A stretch of 64,000 nucleotides of DNA from Pontiella agarivorans (GTDB taxonomy: Bacteria; Verrucomicrobiota; Kiritimatiellia; Kiritimatiellales; Pontiellaceae). The notes beneath the pieces were generated by a model, which was not told where the DNA came from, did not search any database, and saw only the letters and a list, made by a program, of their open reading frames with translations. This document shows positions 17,113 to 23,065 of this stretch, piece after piece (the first letter of the stretch is position 1; each line of letters begins with the position of its first letter). The DNA is taken from NCBI RefSeq assembly GCF_034531395.1, contig NZ_JARVCO010000002.1, positions 310,001 to 374,000 of the forward strand, in the 5' to 3' direction. Made by a program: the position numbers and the translations under genes.

Positions 17113-17973
17113 ATGCAAGTCAGTAATAATATTTCATCATTCAATGTATGGAAAAACTATACCAACAACGTCAGCAGTCTGCGCGACTCGATGTCAAAAC
17201 TTTCGTCAGGAAGTCGCATCAATAACGCAGGTGACGATCCCTCAGGCCTGGCTATGAGTGAACGGCTGCGCACCCAGTCCCGCAACACGGCTGCGGCGGC
17301 GGGCAATGTGGAAAACAAGCTCAATTATCTGCAGACGGCGGATTCATGGATGCAGAAAATGCACGATATGCTCGGTCGTATGGGCGAGCTGGCTGTGATG
17401 TCCAACGATGGGACCAAATCGCAGGTGGATCGCGATATTCTGCAGAAGGAATTCTCGCAGATGCAGGAAGAAATCGTGCGGATTGCGGACGATGCCGGAA
17501 AGTTTAACGGTAACGCACTGTTTGACGGAACGACAATTTCGCAGCAGGTGGGTGCGGATGGCGGACAGACCTTCGATGGTGTGTCTATCGATCTGCAGTC
17601 TACAACGGCGACGGATCTGGACGGAGCTACTGGTGCGGGCACGACGACCTGGGCGGACCTGATTGACGGAACGGTGAATATCTCCACTGCGGCCGCTGCG
17701 GAAGCGGCTGTGGGCGACCTTCAGCTTGGCGTCGATTTCATCAGTAACAAACGTGCGGATGTCGGTGCGGAAATGAAGCGGATGGACCAGACTCTGGACG
17801 GGCTGCGCTCCTACGAAGAAAATATCAGTGCCACCGAAAGCCGGATCCGCGATGTGGATGTGGCCAAGGAAACCGCTGAGATGTCGAAATACAATATTCT
17901 TCAGCAGGTTGGAACAGCGATGTTGGCCCAGGCTAACCAGCTGCCGCAGGGTGTGCTGCAGCTTCTTGGATAA
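17113..17973 (+). CDS. fliC: Flagellin 1
   Basis: A 286-residue flagellin, the filament subunit exported through the flagellar type III apparatus. The N-terminal D0/D1 (QVSNNISSFNVWKNYTNNVS, SKLSSGSRINNAGDDPSGLAMSERLRTQ) and C-terminal D1/D0 (SRIRDVDVAKETAEMSKYNI, ending QLPQGVLQLLG) are nearly identical to the next three copies; the middle (about 125-215) diverges. The ATG at 17113 follows AAGGAGG; an upstream in-frame start at 17038 would read through the leader hairpins and is rejected. It has its own sigma-28 promoter, two-hairpin leader and terminator, so it is a single-gene transcript likely under CsrA/FliW control. Confidence 0.95.
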   Translation: MQVSNNISSFNVWKNYTNNVSSLRDSMSKLSSGSRINNAGDDPSGLAMSERLRTQSRNTAAAAGNVENKLNYLQTADSWMQKMHDMLGRMGELAVMSNDGTKSQVDRDILQKEFSQMQEEIVRIADDAGKFNGNALFDGTTISQQVGADGGQTFDGVSIDLQSTTATDLDGATGAGTTTWADLIDGTVNISTAAAAEAAVGDLQLGVDFISNKRADVGAEMKRMDQTLDGLRSYEENISATESRIRDVDVAKETAEMSKYNILQQVGTAMLAQANQLPQGVLQLLG

Positions 17974-17978
17974 GTTAC

Positions 17979-17994
17979 TTCCAATGGTTGGAAA
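17979..17994. repeat. TTCCAATGG..TTGGAA palindrome at flagellin 1 terminator
   Basis: TTCCAATGGTTGGAAA sits between the flagellin 1 stop and its terminator. Eroded versions occupy the same place after flagellin 2 (TTCCTGAGATTGGAA, 19165-19179) and flagellin 3 (TTCCAGAGATTGGAA, 20290-20304), so the repeat was copied with the gene unit and then diverged. Confidence 0.6.
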
Positions 17995-17996
17995 GG

Positions 17997-18025
17997 CGGG
18001 CTCCGTTTTCGGAGTCCGTTTTTTT
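17997..18025 (+). terminator. Terminator of flagellin 1
   Basis: CGGGCTCCG-TTTT-CGGAGTCCG with one G-T pair, then seven T's. Confidence 0.9.
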
Positions 18026-18051
18026 ATCTTTATTTCAGGCTTTTCGGAAAC

Positions 18052-18066
18052 CGGCAAAAATTACCG
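18052..18066. promoter_or_regulatory. Conserved imperfect palindrome upstream of flagellin 2 promoter
   Basis: CGGCAAAAATTACCG, 16 nt before the -35 box; same element as at 16944, with one mismatch in the inverted repeat. Confidence 0.45.
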
Positions 18067-18082
18067 ATTTGAGCATCTAATT

Positions 18083-18109
18083 TAAGTTCCGGGCTCCGTA
18101 GGCCGAATA
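18083..18109 (+). promoter_or_regulatory. Sigma-28 promoter, flagellin 2
   Basis: TAAGTTCC, 11 nt, GCCGAATA. Confidence 0.8.
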
Positions 18110-18127
18110 ACGTTCTATCCGCAGGAA

Positions 18128-18171
18128 TTTCCGGATGGTCCGGAAAGGCGGGGGGTGGCACAAGGACGTGC
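18128..18171 (+). promoter_or_regulatory. Two-hairpin leader element, flagellin 2
   Basis: Hairpin 1 is TTTCCGGA-TGG-TCCGGAAA (18128-18146). Hairpin 2 is GCAC-AAGGAC-GTGC (18158-18171) containing ACAAGGACGT. The ribosome site CCAAGGAGG follows about 24 nt later. Confidence 0.7.
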
Positions 18172-18208
18172 AGCTCGTTTGATAAAACAAGGGCCAAGGA
18201 GGCACACA

Positions 18209-19159
18209 ATGCAAGTCAGTAATAATATTTCATCATTCAATGTATGGAAAAACTATACCAACAACGTCAGCAGTCTGCGCGACTCGATGTCGAAGTTGTC
18301 TTCCGGCAGCCGCATCAATAACGCAGGTGACGATCCCTCAGGCCTGGCAATGAGTGAACGGCTGCGCACCCAGACCCGCAATACTTCAGCAGCGGCGAGC
18401 AACGTGGAAAACAAGCTCAATTATCTGCAGACCGCAGATTCGTGGATGCAGAAAATGCACGATATGCTCGGTCGTATGGGCGAACTGGCTGTAATGGCCA
18501 ATGACGGGACTAAGTCGACCACGGATAAAGATATTCTGCAGAAAGAATTTGCACAGATGCAGGATGAAATGAAGCGTATTACCGGGGCAACGACAAGCGA
18601 TACCGATGCTGCGGGAAAGTTCAATGGCCTTCGCCTGTTTCAGGCGGTTGATGCGGATACGAGCGGTGCATTGGATGGAGTTATTCAGCAGGTTGGCGCA
18701 GATGGCGGCCAGACGTTTGAAGGCGTTGCACTTGACCTGACGGCTGCGAATACGGACGTGATATATACCGACCTCGGTGCGGACGGTGCGCCCGCTGGAG
18801 GCGACGATACTGTATTTACCTGGGGAAGCCTGCTGACCAGCACGACCGATGGAAGTGGATTGAATATCGGATCCACCGGAGAGCCGGGAATGGCTGTTGG
18901 TGCAATTAATGCCGGGATTGATTACCTCAGTGGAAAACGTGCGGATGTCGGTGCGGAAATGAAACGCATGGACCAGACTCTGGACGGATTGCGCTCCTAC
19001 GAAGAAAATATCAGTGCCACTGAAAGCCGTATCCGCGATGTGGATGTGGCCAAGGAAACCGCTGAAATGTCGAAATACAACATTCTTCAGCAGGTTGGAA
19101 CGGCCATGTTGGCTCAGGCCAACCAGCTGCCGCAGGGTGTGCTGCAGCTTCTCGGCTAA
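18209..19159 (+). CDS. fliC: Flagellin 2
   Basis: At 316 residues this is the longest of the five flagellins. Its first ~95 residues match flagellin 3 almost exactly (TQTRNTSAAASNVENKLNYLQ). The central variable domain is extended (LGADGAPAGGDDTVFTWGSL), which should give the largest surface-exposed loop. The C-terminal D1/D0 is identical in pattern to flagellins 1 and 3 (EMKRMDQTLDGLRSYEENIS, ending LPQGVLQLLG). It is a monocistronic unit with sigma-28 promoter, leader hairpins and terminator. The ATG at 18209 follows CCAAGGAGGCACACA. Confidence 0.95.
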   Translation: MQVSNNISSFNVWKNYTNNVSSLRDSMSKLSSGSRINNAGDDPSGLAMSERLRTQTRNTSAAASNVENKLNYLQTADSWMQKMHDMLGRMGELAVMANDGTKSTTDKDILQKEFAQMQDEMKRITGATTSDTDAAGKFNGLRLFQAVDADTSGALDGVIQQVGADGGQTFEGVALDLTAANTDVIYTDLGADGAPAGGDDTVFTWGSLLTSTTDGSGLNIGSTGEPGMAVGAINAGIDYLSGKRADVGAEMKRMDQTLDGLRSYEENISATESRIRDVDVAKETAEMSKYNILQQVGTAMLAQANQLPQGVLQLLG

Positions 19160-19182
19160 GTTACTTCCTGAGATTGGAAAAG

Positions 19183-19212
19183 GCGGACTCTGTTTTCAGG
19201 GTCCGCTTTTTT
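19183..19212 (+). terminator. Terminator of flagellin 2
   Basis: GCGGACTCTG-TTTT-CAGGGTCCGC, 10 bp with one G-T pair, then six T's. Confidence 0.9.
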
Positions 19213-19238
19213 GTCTGTATTTCAGTTTTTTCGGAAAC

Positions 19239-19253
19239 CGGCAAAAATTACCG
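19239..19253. promoter_or_regulatory. Conserved imperfect palindrome upstream of flagellin 3 promoter
   Basis: CGGCAAAAATTACCG, 16 nt before the -35 box, identical to the flagellin 2 element. Confidence 0.45.
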
Positions 19254-19269
19254 ATTTAAGCCGATTGCT

Positions 19270-19296
19270 TAAGTTCAGGGATCGGTTGGTCGAATA
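19270..19296 (+). promoter_or_regulatory. Sigma-28 promoter, flagellin 3
   Basis: TAAGTTCA, 11 nt, GTCGAATA. Confidence 0.78.
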
Positions 19297-19315
19297 GTTT
19301 CATATCCGCAGGAAT

Positions 19316-19357
19316 TTCCGGAAGGTCCGGAAGGCGGTGAGTGGCACAAGGATGTGC
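19316..19357 (+). promoter_or_regulatory. Two-hairpin leader element, flagellin 3
   Basis: Hairpin 1 is TTCCGGA-AGG-TCCGGAA (19316-19332), shorter by one pair. Hairpin 2 is GCACA-AGGA-TGTGC (19344-19357), identical to flagellin 1. Confidence 0.7.
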
Positions 19358-19393
19358 AGCTCATGAGTATAAAAATCGCCAAGGAGGCACAAA

Positions 19394-20284
19394 ATGCAAG
19401 TCAGCAATAATATTTCATCATTCAATGTATGGAAAAACTATACCAACAACGTCAGCAGTCTGCGCGACTCGATGTCTAAACTTTCGTCTGGAAGCCGTAT
19501 CAATAACGCCGGGGATGATCCTTCCGGCCTCGCCATGAGCGAACGGCTGCGCACCCAGACCCGGAATACTTCAGCAGCAGCGAGCAACGTGGAAAACAAG
19601 CTGAACTATCTGCAGACGGCAGATTCGTGGATGCAGAAAATGCACGATATGCTCGGTCGTATGGGCGAGTTGGCTGTGATGGCTAACGATGACACCAAGT
19701 CGGATACAGATAAGGACATCCTGCAGAAAGAATTCTCCCAGATGCAGCAGGAAATTGAACGCATTGCCGGGGATAGCAATGTGGCAGGAGGGGGCGATGC
19801 GGATGCCGCCGGTAAGTTTAACGGACTGGCCTTGTTTCAGGGCGGAACCCCGATTTCTCAACAGGTGGGTGCAGATGGCGGACAGGTTTTCACTTCCGCA
19901 GCGTCGCTGGATCTTTCCGGCGCATCTACTGAAAACATTGGAACGGGGACCACTTGGGGCGCATTAATCACGTCAGGTGGAGCGCTTGATATTTCTGCAG
20001 GCGGGGATGCGGGTGCGGCCGTAACCGAGGTGAATGCAGCCATCGACTTCATCAGTGGGAAGCGTGCGGATGTCGGTGCGGAAATGAAACGTATGGATCA
20101 GACTCTGGACGGATTGCGCTCTTATGAAGAAAATATCAGTGCTACCGAAAGCCGTATCCGCGATGTGGATGTGGCCAAGGAAACCGCTGAAATGTCGAAA
20201 TACAACATTCTTCAGCAGGTTGGAACAGCGATGTTGGCCCAGGCCAACCAGCTGCCGCAGGGTGTGCTTCAGCTTCTCGGCTAA
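19394..20284 (+). CDS. fliC: Flagellin 3
   Basis: A 296-residue flagellin. D0/D1 segments are shared with flagellin 2. The middle carries a distinct Gly/Ala-rich insert (RIAGDSNVAGGGDADAAGKF) and TSAASLDLSGASTENIGTG. It ends QLPQGVLQLLG. Ribosome site CCAAGGAGGCACAAA, ATG at 19394. It is flanked by its own promoter, leader hairpins and terminator. Filaments of several flagellins are common where subunits are laid down at different positions; the order here cannot be read. Confidence 0.95.
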   Translation: MQVSNNISSFNVWKNYTNNVSSLRDSMSKLSSGSRINNAGDDPSGLAMSERLRTQTRNTSAAASNVENKLNYLQTADSWMQKMHDMLGRMGELAVMANDDTKSDTDKDILQKEFSQMQQEIERIAGDSNVAGGGDADAAGKFNGLALFQGGTPISQQVGADGGQVFTSAASLDLSGASTENIGTGTTWGALITSGGALDISAGGDAGAAVTEVNAAIDFISGKRADVGAEMKRMDQTLDGLRSYEENISATESRIRDVDVAKETAEMSKYNILQQVGTAMLAQANQLPQGVLQLLG

Positions 20285-20308
20285 GTTGCTTCCAGAGATT
20301 GGAAAAAG

Positions 20309-20337
20309 CGGGTTCCGTTTTCGGGGCCCGTTTTTTT
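20309..20337 (+). terminator. Terminator of flagellin 3
   Basis: CGGGTTCCG-TTTT-CGGGGCCCG with two G-T pairs, then seven T's. Confidence 0.9.
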
Positions 20338-20359
20338 ATGCATAGACCTTTTGAGGAAA

Positions 20360-20374
20360 CGGCAAAAATTTCCG
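20360..20374. promoter_or_regulatory. Conserved imperfect palindrome upstream of flagellin 4 promoter
   Basis: CGGCAAAAATTTCCG, 18 nt before the -35 box. It is kept although the surrounding sequence has diverged from copies 1-3. Confidence 0.45.
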
Positions 20375-20392
20375 CTTGGAATGTCGGGAACT

Positions 20393-20419
20393 TAAGAGAA
20401 AGAACCAAGCGGTCGATTA
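20393..20419 (+). promoter_or_regulatory. Sigma-28 promoter, flagellin 4
   Basis: TAAGAGAA, 11 nt, GTCGATTA. Confidence 0.72.
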
Positions 20420-20437
20420 ACCAATTGCCATTAGAAG

Positions 20438-20486
20438 TTTTGGGTGGTCCAGAACGAATGGCAAGCAACACAAGGACGTGTTGCTT
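20438..20486 (+). promoter_or_regulatory. Two-hairpin leader element, flagellin 4 (covarying)
   Basis: Hairpin 1 is TTTTGGG-TGG-TCCAGAA (20438-20454), 7 bp with two G-U pairs: the sequence differs from copies 1-3 but pairing and TGG loop are kept. Hairpin 2 is AAGCAACAC-AAGGAC-GTGTTGCTT (20463-20486 region), a perfect 9-bp stem longer than in the other copies, with the same AAGGAC loop. Confidence 0.75.
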
Positions 20487-20519
20487 TGAAGTAAACTGCA
20501 TATAACCAAGGAGGAAACC

Positions 20520-21401
20520 ATGCAGATCAGTAATAATACCTCGGCGTTCAATGTATGGAAAAACTATACAAACAACGTCAGTAACCTGCGCGACTCAATG
20601 TCAAAGCTGTCTTCCGGCAGTCGCATCAATAACGCAGGCGATGATCCGTCGGGACTGGCCATGAGCGAACGACTGCGTACGCAGTCGCGCAACACGGCCG
20701 CAGCGGCGGGGAATGTGGAAAACAAGTTGAACTACTTGCAGACCGCAGATTCCTGGATGCAGAAAATTCACGACATGCTCGGTCGAATGGGCGAGCTGGC
20801 TGTGATGGCGAACGATGGTACGAAATCAACAACCGATAAAGATGTTCTGCAGAAAGAGTTCAAGCAGATGCAGGATGAAATTTCCCGGATTGTTGACACG
20901 ACCGACGGTGCTGGAAAGTTCAATGGATTGGCTCTGTTTGGCGGTACTGCTGTTTCGCAGCAGGTGGGTGCAGATGGCGGACAGAGCTTTACCGGTGCAG
21001 CGATCGACCTGACTCAGGGCAGTGCGGATACGCTTGCCGGGGGCAGCAAGTGGGGCGACCTGATCAACAGTGGTCTGGCCGATGCGGCTTCCGGTTTGAT
21101 TGCAATTTCCGGTTCAGAAGGTGATGCCGGAGAGGCTGTGTCTGTAATCAATGAAGGAATCGATTATATCAGCACGAAACGTGCGGATATCGGTGCTGAA
21201 ATGAAACGTATGGACCAGACCCTGGACGGGCTGCGCTCCTACGAAGAAAACATCAGTGCCACCGAAAGTCGGATCCGCGATGTGGATGTGGCCAAGGAAA
21301 CCGCAGAGATGTCCAAGTACAGCATCCTGCAGCAGGTCGGAACGGCAATGTTGGCGCAAGCGAATCAGTTGCCGCAGGGCGTGCTTCAGCTTCTGGGCTA
21401 A
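20520..21401 (+). CDS. fliC: Flagellin 4
   Basis: A 293-residue flagellin, slightly apart from copies 1-3: it begins MQISNNTSAFNVWKNYTNNV and ends in SILQQVGTAMLAQANQLPQG..., and its leader has diverged outside the hairpins. The variable centre contains TQGSADTLAGGSKWGDLIN. The N-terminus is shared with flagellin 5, so it may be the ancestral type of the tandem. The ATG at 20520 follows CCAAGGAGGAAACC. Confidence 0.95.
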   Translation: MQISNNTSAFNVWKNYTNNVSNLRDSMSKLSSGSRINNAGDDPSGLAMSERLRTQSRNTAAAAGNVENKLNYLQTADSWMQKIHDMLGRMGELAVMANDGTKSTTDKDVLQKEFKQMQDEISRIVDTTDGAGKFNGLALFGGTAVSQQVGADGGQSFTGAAIDLTQGSADTLAGGSKWGDLINSGLADAASGLIAISGSEGDAGEAVSVINEGIDYISTKRADIGAEMKRMDQTLDGLRSYEENISATESRIRDVDVAKETAEMSKYSILQQVGTAMLAQANQLPQGVLQLLG

Positions 21402-21417
21402 GCATTCCCTGCTAAAA

Positions 21418-21452
21418 GAAGACGGGACCATTAATCGAACGGTCCCGTCTTC
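21418..21452 (+). terminator. Hairpin terminator after flagellin 4
   Basis: GAAGACGGGACC (21418-21429) pairs perfectly with GGTCCCGTCTTC (21441-21452). A strong 12-bp stem, but no T-run follows, so termination efficiency is uncertain. Confidence 0.65.
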
Positions 21453-21483
21453 GGGCCCCGGGGCATTGGTTGTTTTGGGGCTG

Positions 21484-21499
21484 CGGCATTCATCCTGCT
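21484..21499 (+). promoter_or_regulatory. Sigma-54 promoter for fliD
   Basis: CGGCATTCATCCTGCT: correct GG-GC distance (12 nt), first T of the -24 box replaced by C. Predicted start near 21510, leader about 33 nt. Confidence 0.65.
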
Positions 21500-21542
21500 T
21501 TAGATCAGGATGAATTAACGTATGAACGTTTGAGGATCGGCC

Positions 21543-22979
21543 ATGGGAATACATGTTGGAGGGTTATCTTCGGGAACGGACTACGCAGGCATGATTGAAC
21601 AACTCATGGCGGCGCGTCGGATTCCGATTGATACATTGGATAATAAGCGAATAGAGCTCGACTACGATATGGGAGCGTGGTCGCAGTTGAATACGTTGGC
21701 GTCTTCGCTGACGTCCTCGCTGGACACGCTTCGCGGATTTGATCTCTGGCGCAGTATGTCATCTGAATCCTCTGTGGAAAGCGTGGTAACCGCTTCTGCC
21801 GCGACCGCTTCGGCAGAACAGCAGTATTCGCTGGTGGTCTCCAATCTGGCCAAGGCACAAAGTATTTCTTCTGATATCGTGGATACCCCAACCGATCTTA
21901 TTGGTGGTGGTTACGCATCGGAAGGTGATGTGTTTGAAATCGAGGGCGAGGAAATTACGATTGAAGCGGGGGAAACGCTGACCTCATTACGCACCAAAAT
22001 CAACAGTGCGGCACTTGAGATGCCGGATGAAACGCGGGTGCAGGCCAGTATCGTCAACAACCATCTCGTATTGACCCGCGCGAATACCGGGGCTGATTCA
22101 ATTTCGCTTTCCGATACAACCGGAACGGTCCTGCAAAATATAGGGATACTGGATGCTTCGGCTGCGATTAAAAATGAAAATGTTGCCGGTGAGAATGCGG
22201 AATTCACGGTCAATGGAATTTCGGTGGTGCGCACATCAAATGACAAACTCACCGATGTTATTGAAGGGCTGACCCTCAACTTAAAAGGGGTGGGGGCATC
22301 CACGCTGGATATTCATGCCGACCGCGAAGCGGTTAAACTTGCTATTTCTGAGTTTGTGGAAAATTACAATGCATTAGCTGCGGTGGTGGATGATTACAGC
22401 AGTGTGGAATTGGGGGGGAGTTCAGAGCTGGCTGTGAAAGGCGAGTTATATGGCGATTCCCTTTTGAGTTCCATTCGACTGGATCTGCGGCGTATGGCGA
22501 CGGGGTCGAAATCCGCCGCACTCGATGAAACCAATGCCGCATATTCTTATAATGGCGAGACCGGCATCATGGATAATTTGTCGGATATCGGTATTTGGAC
22601 CTCCGGTGAAACCAATCAGCTCAGTATTGTGGACAGCAGTCGGCTGGATGACATGCTGGAATACGAATTCTCCAATATGGAGCAGCTGTTTAAAGGGGTT
22701 TACGACGAAGAGGCGGTTGCATATACGAACGGAGTTGCTTCCGATATGTATCGTTATGCCGATAAAATCAGTGCATCACTTACGGGAGATATTGCCGAAC
22801 GTATTGAGTCGATGACTGAAAAGTATGATGATTATTCTGCTGAGATGACGGAGTTGGAGGCGGCTCTGGAAGATTATGAGCAAACGCTTTGGGATCAGTT
22901 TACCGCTATGGAAGATGCGCTTGCCAATATGGAATATCAGATGAGCTACATCGAATCCATGTTCAGTTCAGGTAGTTAG
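21543..22979 (+). CDS. fliD: Flagellar filament cap protein FliD
   Basis: This 478-residue cap protein promotes flagellin polymerisation at the filament tip. The N-terminus GIHVGGLSSGTDYAGMIEQLMAA is the classic FliD start, followed by LANLAKAQS-like D1 (LVVSNLAKAQSIS). A central region with GESITIEAGETLTSLRTKIN-type motif (EITIEAGETLTSLRTKINSA) follows, and a C-terminal coiled coil (LEAALEDYEQTLWDQFTAMEDALANM) ends the protein. Expression from a sigma-54 site places it in the middle class, before the flagellins. Confidence 0.95.
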   Translation: MGIHVGGLSSGTDYAGMIEQLMAARRIPIDTLDNKRIELDYDMGAWSQLNTLASSLTSSLDTLRGFDLWRSMSSESSVESVVTASAATASAEQQYSLVVSNLAKAQSISSDIVDTPTDLIGGGYASEGDVFEIEGEEITIEAGETLTSLRTKINSAALEMPDETRVQASIVNNHLVLTRANTGADSISLSDTTGTVLQNIGILDASAAIKNENVAGENAEFTVNGISVVRTSNDKLTDVIEGLTLNLKGVGASTLDIHADREAVKLAISEFVENYNALAAVVDDYSSVELGGSSELAVKGELYGDSLLSSIRLDLRRMATGSKSAALDETNAAYSYNGETGIMDNLSDIGIWTSGETNQLSIVDSSRLDDMLEYEFSNMEQLFKGVYDEEAVAYTNGVASDMYRYADKISASLTGDIAERIESMTEKYDDYSAEMTELEAALEDYEQTLWDQFTAMEDALANMEYQMSYIESMFSSGS

Positions 22980-22992
22980 TCAATCCATTCTG

Positions 22993-23009
22993 TTTCCAAT
23001 CCCTGGAAG
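22993..23009. repeat. TTTCCAATCCCTGGAAG palindrome
   Basis: A copy of the dispersed palindrome between fliD and the next sigma-54 promoter. Confidence 0.5.
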
Positions 23010-23023
23010 TCCGGAATTTCCCG

Positions 23024-23039
23024 TGGCATCTCCTTTGCT
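23024..23039 (+). promoter_or_regulatory. Sigma-54 promoter for the asparagine-synthetase-like gene
   Basis: TGGCATCTCCTTTGCT, with GG-GC spacing 12 and the consensus TTGC -12 box. Predicted start near 23050, just before AAGGAG and the ATG at 23066. Confidence 0.82.
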
Positions 23040-23065
23040 TCATGTAAGCAAAGGAGAAATGTCCA

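Noticed and set aside
15641-17687. Long open frames antisense to flagellar genes and to the lipoprotein
   Set aside because: They mirror the codon pattern of the real genes, lack ribosome sites and show no protein-family features.
17000-21401. Phase-variable inversion of flagellin units
   Set aside because: All four units point the same way, with no flanking inverted sites or recombinase gene in the window.
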